Assembly: GCA_958451705.1 (NCBI GenBank)
Contig: CAUDRD010000117.1
Span: 1 to 5,782, forward strand
Reading direction: 5' to 3'
From: an uncultured Oscillospiraceae bacterium
GTDB taxonomy: Bacteria > Bacillota > Clostridia > Oscillospirales > Acutalibacteraceae
DNA: 5,782 bases
Shown here piece after piece: positions 1 through 5,729 of this stretch (position 1 is the first letter of the stretch; each line of letters starts with the position of its first letter). The notes under the pieces were generated by a model. It searched no databases, was not told the DNA's origin, and was given only the letters and a program-made list of their open reading frames with translations. The position numbers were made by a program, and so were the translations under genes.

Positions 1-13
1 TCATTAATGCAAA

Positions 14-56
14 CGAAGCCCGGAAACCCTTATTTATCAAGGGCTTCCGGGCTTCG
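14..56 (-). terminator. Strong hairpin, probable terminator of the regulator gene
   Basis: Bases 14-31 pair with 39-56 in an 18-position stem with a single A/C mismatch (26 against 44) and a 7-nt loop. The outer 12 bp are perfect and GC-rich. It lies about 94 bp past the stop codon of the leftward regulator gene. Read leftward, the stem is followed by TTTG and AT-rich sequence, a weak U-tract; read rightward there is no T-run, so the minus strand is favoured. It could instead be a two-way terminator shared with a gene outside the window, or a copy of a dispersed palindromic repeat. The rest of 1-149 shows no gene. Confidence 0.55.
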
Positions 57-149
57 CATGTAACCAGAGTAGCTTCGCGCTTATTGTAAACGGTAAAAAT
101 TTTAGGAAGATAAACGGTCGTTCATCAAAACATATATAAGCGATACAGA

Positions 150-860
150 TTAATGGTCGTAATAAATTTGCATAGAACCGTCTAAACATTCGTTGATTGT
201 ATGTTCGAGCCATTTAAGAGCTCCGTCAGTGTCACGGCTTTTAATATGGTCAAGCAGCTTTTTGTTGTTTCTGTAAAGTACTTCCGTTCCGTAAATTGTA
301 CAGAATCTTTCCCACATGGCAATAATTGTATCACGGAAAGACTGGAATATAAGCGGAACAAGAGTGTTGCCGGAGGCTAAAGCCAGTTCGTGCTGAAACT
401 CAAACGCAGCTTCAACTGTTTTATTTATGCTTTCTCCATTTTTCATTATTTCAACCTGGCGGCTCAGCGCTTCAATTGTTTCACTGTTTGCTATTTCAAT
501 AGTCTGTCTTGTAATTAAGGTATCGAGTGCGAGTCTAACTTCAAGAATAGAGCGTATTTCTTCATTCCTGATTTTTCCGCCACGGTATTTCATAATTGCC
601 ACCAGTGTGTCTATGTTTCCGTTTTTCCTGTAATCGGCAACGAAAGTTCCGCTGCGGGGCTTAACGGTTATGAATCCGCATTTTTCAAGCTGAGCAAGGC
701 CTCCGTTTATAACGGCACGGCTTACCTGCATTTGTTCGGCAAGCTGGCGCTCAGGGGGGAGTCTTTCGCCTATTTTAAGTTTGCCTGATAGTATCATATC
801 CTCTAATTGTTCTACAAACAGCTCTTTGAGGCTGGGAGAACTGATTTTCTGAAATTCCAT
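150..860 (-). CDS. FadR-type (GntR family, FCD domain) transcriptional regulator
   Basis: A 236-aa cytoplasmic DNA-binding protein of usual length for the FadR subfamily. Residues about 9-75 form the GntR winged helix, with the hallmark LPPERQLAEQMQVSRA (34-49) and the wing KPRSGTFV (67-74). Residues about 100-228 fit the helical FCD effector domain, including FQHELALASGN (155-165). Two oddities are visible. The Arg of the usual 'vREaL' recognition-helix motif is replaced by Asn (N52, in INGGL). The Asp and three His that bind metal in many FCD domains seem substituted, aligning by eye to A152, Q156, N199 and T221, so the ligand may not be a metal-chelated acid. The ATG at 860-858 follows AAGGGA with about 8 nt spacing. 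It is divergent from hypB, with two operator-like palindromes between, so it probably represses itself and that operon. The ligand cannot be told from sequence. Confidence 0.9.
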   Translation of the reverse strand: MEFQKISSPSLKELFVEQLEDMILSGKLKIGERLPPERQLAEQMQVSRAVINGGLAQLEKCGFITVKPRSGTFVADYRKNGNIDTLVAIMKYRGGKIRNEEIRSILEVRLALDTLITRQTIEIANSETIEALSRQVEIMKNGESINKTVEAAFEFQHELALASGNTLVPLIFQSFRDTIIAMWERFCTIYGTEVLYRNNKKLLDHIKSRDTDGALKWLEHTINECLDGSMQIYYDH

Positions 861-890
861 TGATAAATCCCTTCAATTCTATTTTAACTT

Positions 891-899
891 ATTATATCA
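891..899 (-). promoter_or_regulatory. Alternative extended -10 promoter for the regulator gene
   Basis: Read leftward, the sequence is TGATATAAT: a perfect -10 hexamer TATAAT (896-891) preceded by the TG of an extended -10 element. No good -35 hexamer lies at the right distance. Transcription would begin near 884, giving a leader of about 24 nt before the regulator ATG. It would lie outside the nearby palindrome and so might escape autorepression. It may also be chance in AT-rich DNA. Confidence 0.35.
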
Positions 900-954
900 A
901 ATTCAGCTGCAATATGCTATAACTTGATGATTATTAAAAAATACCGTTCTTCTG

Positions 955-973
955 GAATTGGTTATACCAATTC
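955..973. promoter_or_regulatory. Operator palindrome O1 for the FadR-type regulator
   Basis: GAATTGGT and ACCAATTC are perfect 8-bp inverted arms around a 3-nt centre (TAT). The core AATTGGTTATACCAATT has the 17-bp TGG-N5-CCA plan of E. coli FadR sites and fits the FadR-subfamily pattern TNGTNNNACNA when read on the minus strand. It covers the -10 element (961-966) of the best regulator promoter, so binding should block that promoter. A near-copy occurs at 1097-1113. The sequence is seen directly; the link to this regulator is inferred from the divergent arrangement. Confidence 0.75.
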
Positions 974-989
974 TTAAAATAAAAGTCAA
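961..989 (-). promoter_or_regulatory. Main predicted promoter of the regulator gene
   Basis: Read leftward, TTGACT (989-984) is separated by 17 bp from TATAAC (966-961). Both hexamers match the housekeeping sigma consensus at 5 of 6 positions with ideal spacing. Transcription would begin near 954, giving a leader of roughly 90 nt. The -10 hexamer lies inside operator O1, as expected for an autorepressed gene. Confidence 0.6.
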
Positions 990-1051
990 TAAAAATAATA
1001 CACTTATACTTATTTTTTTATGGAATAAACAGACAAAAAGGCCGAAAAATG

Positions 1052-1080
1052 TTGACTTAACGATGTATATGTGATAATAT
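1052..1080 (+). promoter_or_regulatory. Predicted promoter of the hypB operon
   Basis: TTGACT (1052-1057) is followed after 17 bp by TAATAT (1075-1080), with TG one base before the -10 hexamer (1072-1073) making an extended -10. Transcription should begin near 1087, leaving a leader of about 48 nt. Operator O2 starts about ten bases downstream of that point, so a bound regulator would block initiation or early elongation. No other promoter of this quality lies closer to hypB. Confidence 0.7.
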
Positions 1081-1096
1081 GTTAAAAAAATAACAT

Positions 1097-1113
1097 AATT
1101 GGTATATCCAATT
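1097..1113. promoter_or_regulatory. Operator palindrome O2 for the FadR-type regulator
   Basis: AATTGG and CCAATT are perfect 6-bp arms around TATAT. The site AATTGGTATATCCAATT equals the reverse complement of O1 at 16 of 17 positions; only position 11 differs. It lies between the predicted hypB start point (about 1087) and the hypB ribosome binding site (1121), a position typical of repression. Its centre is 141 bp from that of O1. The sequence is direct; its function is inferred. Confidence 0.75.
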
Positions 1114-1120
1114 TCAAAGC

Positions 1121-1127
1121 GAGGAGG
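1121..1127 (+). promoter_or_regulatory. Ribosome binding site that fixes the TTG start of hypB
   Basis: GAGGAGG is an almost complete anti-16S match, 7 nt before the TTG at 1135-1137. It rules out the in-frame TTG at 1099, which lies inside operator O2 and has no ribosome binding site of its own. Confidence 0.85.
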
Positions 1128-1134
1128 CTTTAAT

Positions 1135-1803
1135 TTGAAAGAATTAAAGATATTAGAAATCAAACAGAATATTTTTGATGACAACAATAAAGAGGCTGAA
1201 AAGCTCAGAAAGTCTCTGAAAGAGAAAAGAGTTTTTCTTTTAAATCTTATGTCATCACCGGGGTCAGGTAAGACAACGACTTTGACAAGAACTATAGAAC
1301 ACCTTCGTGACAGTCTTAGAATAGGCGTAATGGAGGCAGACATTGATTCCGATGTAGATGCAAAGAAAATTGCGGAGCTTGGAGTTGAATCCATACAGCT
1401 TCACACGGGAGGAATGTGTCACCTTGACGCTGATATGACACGCCAGGGGCTTGAGGGAATAGGCACAGATGAGCTGGATCTCATTGTTCTCGAAAATGTA
1501 GGCAATCTTGTATGTCCGGCAGAATTTGACACTGGAGCCGTTAAAAACGCTATGATACTCAGTGTTCCCGAGGGACACGACAAGCCCATTAAATATCCTC
1601 TGATGTTTTCAATCTGCGATGTAGTGCTTATAAATAAAATTGATGTTATGGAGTATTTTGATTTTGATATGGAAGCGTGTAAAAAGTATATTTTACAGCG
1701 TAACCCCAATGCAGTAATAATTCCCATAAGCGCAAAGACAGGTGAGGGCATTGACCAGTGGGCAGCCTGGCTTAAGGAACAAGTGAACATCTGGAAATCG
1801 TAA
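1135..1803 (+). CDS. hypB: Hydrogenase nickel-incorporation GTPase HypB
   Basis: A 222-aa cytoplasmic SIMIBI-class GTPase that, with HypA, delivers nickel to NiFe hydrogenase precursors and in some organisms to other nickel enzymes. The Walker A loop is SPGSGKTT (41-48), the switch region EADIDSDVDA is at 67-76, ENVGNLVCPAEFD is at 120-132, and the guanine-specificity motif NKID is at 167-170. The metal site that bridges the HypB dimer is present as C95-H96 (GGMCHLDA) and C127. The N-terminus has neither the CxxCGC nickel motif of E. coli HypB nor the His-rich storage stretch of rhizobial forms, so this is a minimal type. TTG is chosen as start because of the strong GAGGAGG 7 nt before it. 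First gene of the operon; the next starts 27 nt downstream, and hypA lies beyond it. The family is certain; the client enzyme is unknown. Confidence 0.96.
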   Translation: MKELKILEIKQNIFDDNNKEAEKLRKSLKEKRVFLLNLMSSPGSGKTTTLTRTIEHLRDSLRIGVMEADIDSDVDAKKIAELGVESIQLHTGGMCHLDADMTRQGLEGIGTDELDLIVLENVGNLVCPAEFDTGAVKNAMILSVPEGHDKPIKYPLMFSICDVVLINKIDVMEYFDFDMEACKKYILQRNPNAVIIPISAKTGEGIDQWAAWLKEQVNIWKS

Positions 1804-1830
1804 AATATAAACAGAAAGGATGTATCAGCA

Positions 1831-4500
1831 ATGGCATTAAGGCCTAAAATTGTAAAGCTTGCCAAAATGGTGGGTGGCTTGACGGGCATGGTTAATACCA
1901 TAGATGAAAACGCTCCCGAATACTACTCTCTTGAATGTGTGGTATCCGACGAGCAGGCTGATGTTGCTCTTACACTGGGACTCAGAAAAGAGCGTACCGC
2001 AGAGTATGTGGCGAAAAAGTGCGGAAAATCCCTTGAGGAAACAAAGAAAATACTCATGGAGCTTGCAGTTATCGGAGTATGTAAAATGTTCCATAATGAA
2101 GAGGGACAGGAAGTTTACATGGTTCAGATTTTTGCTCCCGGAATTCTTGAGATGATGGTAAACAATAAGGAGCAGCTGGAAAAGCATCCGCAGATAGGCA
2201 AGGCTTTTGAAGAGTATACCCGTTTGCGCATTGCAAATATTGCTCCCAATCTTCCTATGGGAACCGGTATGATGAGAGTTATACCCATTGAAACCGCAAT
2301 TTCAGGGGATTCCCAGTGTGTACCCTACGAAAAGATCTCATATTATCTCGATAAGTATGACACGTTTTCAGTTTCCGACTGTTCCTGCCGTAAGTCACGC
2401 CGTGTTCTCGGACAGGGCTGCGGACACCTGGAGCAAGAGATGTGTATTCAGATGGGTACAGGTGCTGAGTACTATATAAAAACAGGCAGATCCCGTCAGA
2501 TAACAAAGGAAGAGGCTCTCGAAATTATTCGCAGAGCAGAGGAAAACGGACTGATGCATCAGATTCCCAACATCGAGGGAGCCGGTGAGTCTGCCGCTAT
2601 ATGTAACTGCTGCTCATGCTCATGCTTTGCAATGCGTGTTGCAACGATGTTTAATGCACCTGATGCAATCCGTTCAAATTACACTGCTCAGGTAAACAAA
2701 GAAAACTGTGTTGCCTGCGGTCAGTGTGTTGAAAACTGCCCCACAAACGCTCTTCGCCTCGGTCAGAAGCTCTGTGCCAAAACTCCCGTTGAAGAGAAGA
2801 AATATGACAAGGTCAGAGATCATGTATGGGGTGAGAAAAACTGGAACGTCGATTACCGTGAGAACCGCAAAGATGTTGCCGAAAGCGGAACTTCACCCTG
2901 TAAGACAGCTTGCCCGGCACATATCGCCGTTCAGGGATACATAAGACTTGCCGCCCTCGGCAAATACACCGAAGCTCTTGAGCTTATTAAGAAGGAAAAT
3001 CCCTTCCCTGCAGTATGCGGACGTATTTGCCCTCATGGCTGTGAATCTGCCTGCACAAGAGGAGATATTGACGAACCTATCGCTATAGATGAAATCAAAA
3101 AATTCATAGCCGACCAGGATTTAAATGAAAAAACAAGATATATGCCTAAGAAGCGCAATGATTATGGAAAGCCTGTTGCTGTTATCGGCTCAGGTCCTGC
3201 AGGTTTGTCATGCGCCTATTATCTTGCCATTGACGGATATAAGGTAACGGTGTTTGAAAAGCATCCGAAGGTCGGCGGAATGCTCACACTGGGAATTCCC
3301 GGTTTCAGACTGGAAAAGGACGTAGTCAATGCTGAAATTGAAATTCTCCGCCAGATGGGTGTTGAATTTAAAACGGGTGTTGAAGTAGGAAAGGATGTTA
3401 CAATACGGCAGCTTCGTGAAGAGGGCTTCAAAGCGTTTTACCTGGCAATAGGAGCCCAGGCAGGAAGAAAGCTTAACGTTGCCGGCGAGGATGCCGAAGG
3501 CGTAATTGCAGGAGTCGATTTCCTCAGAGAAATTAATCTCGGAAATATACCTGAAATGAAAGGTAAGGTTGTAGTTATTGGCGGCGGAAACGTTGCTATT
3601 GACGTTGCAAGATCCGCTGTCAGAACAGATGCTTCAGGAGTTTCCATGTACTGCCTTGAGCAGCGTGAAGAAATGCCTGCTCTTCCAGAGGAAATTGAAG
3701 AAGCTCTCGAAGAGGATATAAACATCTTTAATGGCTACGGACCCAAAGAAATTCTCACGGAGAACGGACGCGTTTCAGGCGTCGTATTTAAGAAATGCAC
3801 AAAGGTCTTTGACGAAAACGGCAGATTCTCTCCTGTTTTCGATGAGGACGATACAATAACCGTTCAGGCAGATTATGTTCTTCTTTCCGTAGGACAGGGT
3901 ATTCTTTGGGGAGATCTCCTTAAAGATACAAAAGTAGAGCTTAATCCTAACGGCACTGTTATTGCCGACAGCTTTACTTATCAGACAGGTGAACCCGATA
4001 TTTTCGCAGGTGGCGACGTGTTTACCGGACCCAGGTTCGCAATAGATGCCATTGCGGCAGGCAAACAGGCGGCAATTTCTATCCATCGCTTTGTACAGCC
4101 GGGACAGAGTCTTACATACGGACGTGACCGCAGAGAGTATCGCAGTTTTGATAAGGACAACGTTATGGTTGAGGGATTCGACACAACGCCCCGTCAGAAA
4201 GCCGGTCATACCGATACAAAGAAACGTGGTTTTACCGATTCGAGAGTTACCTTTACTGAGGAACAGGTTAAAAAGGAAACTCAGCGCTGCCTCGGCTGCG
4301 GAGCAGTAGTTGTCGATGAATATATGTGTGTCGGCTGCGGACAGTGTACTACAAAGTGCAAATTTGATGCCATTTCTCTTGTAAGAACACATAACGAATT
4401 TGCGCCTGTATTTGAAAAACTACCCATAGCTGTTGCAAAATACGCTGTAAAACGTACAGGTAAAATTGCAGCTCACGCTATTACAAAGAGGGAAAGTTAA
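1831..4500 (+). CDS. Large GltD-like NAD(P)H:Fe-S flavoprotein with Cys-rich N-terminal module
   Basis: An 889-aa soluble oxidoreductase, about twice the length of plain GltD, with no signal peptide. Residues 45-85 resemble a winged helix (TAEYVAKKCGKSLEETKKI). Residues 183-265 carry nine Cys, in DCSC, C197, C205 and CNCCSCSC (258-265). A [4Fe-4S] ferredoxin motif follows (C293, C296, C299, C303-Pro). The GltD/dihydropyrimidine-dehydrogenase-type domain has C357, C361, C396, C400, C404 and C408. FAD binds at GSGPAGLS (453-460, with E476), and pyridine nucleotide at VVIGGGNVAIDVAR (581-594). AGGDVFTGPRFAIDA (726-740) closes the FAD fold. A C-terminal domain has C820, C823, C833, C836, C839 and C843. 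It probably moves electrons between NAD(P)H and an Fe-S partner through FAD; the partner is unknown. The Arg pair that usually reads the NADPH phosphate appears as Leu-Glu (609-610), suggesting NADH. AAAGGA lies 10 nt before the ATG. It sits between hypB and hypA and is probably translationally linked to hypA, which starts after one base. Confidence 0.88.
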   Translation: MALRPKIVKLAKMVGGLTGMVNTIDENAPEYYSLECVVSDEQADVALTLGLRKERTAEYVAKKCGKSLEETKKILMELAVIGVCKMFHNEEGQEVYMVQIFAPGILEMMVNNKEQLEKHPQIGKAFEEYTRLRIANIAPNLPMGTGMMRVIPIETAISGDSQCVPYEKISYYLDKYDTFSVSDCSCRKSRRVLGQGCGHLEQEMCIQMGTGAEYYIKTGRSRQITKEEALEIIRRAEENGLMHQIPNIEGAGESAAICNCCSCSCFAMRVATMFNAPDAIRSNYTAQVNKENCVACGQCVENCPTNALRLGQKLCAKTPVEEKKYDKVRDHVWGEKNWNVDYRENRKDVAESGTSPCKTACPAHIAVQGYIRLAALGKYTEALELIKKENPFPAVCGRICPHGCESACTRGDIDEPIAIDEIKKFIADQDLNEKTRYMPKKRNDYGKPVAVIGSGPAGLSCAYYLAIDGYKVTVFEKHPKVGGMLTLGIPGFRLEKDVVNAEIEILRQMGVEFKTGVEVGKDVTIRQLREEGFKAFYLAIGAQAGRKLNVAGEDAEGVIAGVDFLREINLGNIPEMKGKVVVIGGGNVAIDVARSAVRTDASGVSMYCLEQREEMPALPEEIEEALEEDINIFNGYGPKEILTENGRVSGVVFKKCTKVFDENGRFSPVFDEDDTITVQADYVLLSVGQGILWGDLLKDTKVELNPNGTVIADSFTYQTGEPDIFAGGDVFTGPRFAIDAIAAGKQAAISIHRFVQPGQSLTYGRDRREYRSFDKDNVMVEGFDTTPRQKAGHTDTKKRGFTDSRVTFTEEQVKKETQRCLGCGAVVVDEYMCVGCGQCTTKCKFDAISLVRTHNEFAPVFEKLPIAVAKYAVKRTGKIAAHAITKRES

Positions 4501-4501
4501 A

Positions 4502-4843
4502 ATGCACGAACTTGGTATTTTAAGCGCTATGGTAAAAACCATTGAGCAGATAGCCGAAACGGAAAAACTTGAAAAAATTGAAAAGATTGTGCTGGAAGTC
4601 GGAGAGCTTTCCGGAGTAGTACCATCTTATCTTGAATCCTGTTATCCGGCGGCAGTTTATAAAACCTTTATGGAGGATACAAAGCTGGAGCTCCAAATAG
4701 TTCCGGGAATCGCACGCTGCAACGACTGTCAGGAAGAGTTCAATGCAGTGGAATATGATTTGAAGTGTCCTAAATGCGGCTCGCAGAATTTGACTGCTTT
4801 AAGCGGAAGAGAGCTGCTTATAAAAGAAATAGCGGGTTATTAA
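4502..4843 (+). CDS. hypA: Hydrogenase nickel-incorporation metallochaperone HypA
   Basis: A 113-aa cytoplasmic nickel chaperone of normal length. It partners HypB in loading nickel into hydrogenase large subunits, or in some bacteria into other nickel enzymes. The N-terminal nickel site MHE is intact (H2, E3), which also fixes this ATG over an in-frame ATG 36 nt upstream inside the preceding gene. The structural zinc site is C73-x2-C76 with C89-x2-C92. The conserved ending SGRELLIKEI (101-110) is present. A ribosome binding site GAGGGA (4488-4493) lies within the last codons of the flavoprotein gene, 8 nt before the start. Only one base separates that stop from this ATG, so translation of the two is probably coupled. 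Family assignment is secure; the enzyme it serves is not in the window. Confidence 0.96.
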   Translation: MHELGILSAMVKTIEQIAETEKLEKIEKIVLEVGELSGVVPSYLESCYPAAVYKTFMEDTKLELQIVPGIARCNDCQEEFNAVEYDLKCPKCGSQNLTALSGRELLIKEIAGY

Positions 4844-4858
4844 AAAGGAGGAAAAAAT

Positions 4859-5704
4859 ATGCAGACAGCAGAAAAAAGAAAAGCCGATATGATAGTAAAA
4901 TGGGTTATGTTTACGGCTGCCATTACAGGTATGGCGCTTATGGCAGGATTTTATCCTATTCAGGGTAACGTGCCGCTTATTGTAATACCCTCAATTCTGG
5001 TTCTGATATTTTCAAAACCGGTATTCTTTGAAAGACTCAAGCTTTCAACACTTCTCTCTATGAGAATCATAATTGTTGCGGCGGCTTTCCGTCTTTTTAA
5101 TCCCCAGGTATATGTTGATGTCATAATGCTTATGCTTATTGTCAACATACTCGAAGCGACATTTACTGATTTGCTCCGTCACAAAAAGTATTTCAATGCT
5201 GTTTCCGGTTTTGCAGTTGCATTAGGAGTTATTACTCTCAGAGGACTTTGGCAGTTTGACGCTCCTTTCGGAGATTATTATCTTGCAGAAGGCGCTCTTC
5301 CGGCAATTACAATCATGTATGCCCTTGCCTACACACTTTGGAACTGGATATTCGTTACCAATGAATTTTCATCATCTGTTTCCCTTATGCATGTAGGCTT
5401 CCTTGCAGCACCCCTTATCGGTTCTGTATGTACTTTAGGACTCGGAGATTTCGGTGGCATCGGAATGTGGCTTCTTCTCAGAGCAAACTCCCTTTCAATC
5501 GGCGGCTGGATGCAGATTGCTGCAAAGGACTGGTTCGAGAGAGAGTTCTATAATGAGAAATTTGACAAATTCGTCAAATGGACAAAGACAACGCCCGTTC
5601 AGGTTGTATGTATGCTCATTAACCTCGCTCTCATCGCTGCATGTATCATTCTTATGATTCAAAACGGCGGAATCAGATATGAGTTTTCACCTTTCAGAAT
5701 CTGA
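4859..5704 (+). CDS. Unrecognised multi-pass membrane protein in the hyp operon
   Basis: A 281-aa protein I do not recognise. After a short charged N-terminus (K6, R7, K8), hydrophobic stretches suggest seven or eight membrane segments, near residues 11-30, 36-52, 63-80, 84-100, 111-128, 144-166, 174-195 and 246-267; a further stretch at 198-210 is less clear. No cleavable signal peptide, Walker motif or cysteine cluster is seen. Only two Cys (191, 251) are present, so it is unlikely to hold an Fe-S cluster. Charged or polar groups at loop edges include EATFTDLLRHKK (99-110), LMHVG (176-180) and AAKDWFEREF (221-230). A strong AAGGAGGA lies 6 nt before the ATG, 15 nt after hypA, so co-transcription is likely. 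Possible roles include a membrane anchor or quinone-side partner for the flavoproteins, or a transporter; the sequence does not decide. It does not look like a known nickel permease, as no nickel-binding HxxxxD signature is visible. Confidence 0.85.
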   Translation: MQTAEKRKADMIVKWVMFTAAITGMALMAGFYPIQGNVPLIVIPSILVLIFSKPVFFERLKLSTLLSMRIIIVAAAFRLFNPQVYVDVIMLMLIVNILEATFTDLLRHKKYFNAVSGFAVALGVITLRGLWQFDAPFGDYYLAEGALPAITIMYALAYTLWNWIFVTNEFSSSVSLMHVGFLAAPLIGSVCTLGLGDFGGIGMWLLLRANSLSIGGWMQIAAKDWFEREFYNEKFDKFVKWTKTTPVQVVCMLINLALIAACIILMIQNGGIRYEFSPFRI

Positions 5705-5729
5705 CGGACATATTTATAAGGAGTTTTAA

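Noticed and set aside
87..118. Direct repeat TAAACGGT at 87-94 and 111-118
   Set aside because: Eight bases in AT-rich DNA can recur by chance, and neither copy sits in a promoter or palindrome.
1099..1134. N-terminal extension of hypB from an in-frame TTG at 1099
   Set aside because: The TTG lies inside operator O2, has no ribosome binding site, and the 12 added residues are unlike HypB. The GAGGAGG at 1121 fits the TTG at 1135.
1087..1134. Riboswitch or attenuator in the hypB leader
   Set aside because: The predicted leader is only about 48 nt, mostly taken up by O2 and the ribosome binding site, with no terminator-like hairpin and T-run.
903..1394. Minus-strand open frame of 163 codons over the control region and hypB
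   Set aside because: It is antisense to hypB, has no recognisable protein features and would cross both palindromes and promoters.
2611..2625. Tandem TGCTCATGCTCATGC as a short DNA repeat
   Set aside because: It is simply the codon pattern for the Cys-Ser-Cys-Ser-Cys run in the flavoprotein, too short to be a repeat element.
3775..4392. Minus-strand open frame of 205 codons within the flavoprotein gene
   Set aside because: It is fully antisense to a gene with clear motifs, has no good start signal, and its Cys/Ser/Leu-rich product looks like a frame shadow.
1831..4500. Two separate genes wrongly joined (Fe-S protein and GltD-like protein)
   Set aside because: The frame is continuous with no stop, no internal ribosome binding site and start pair near the domain junction (around 2775-2890), and the linker is intact, so it is a real fusion.
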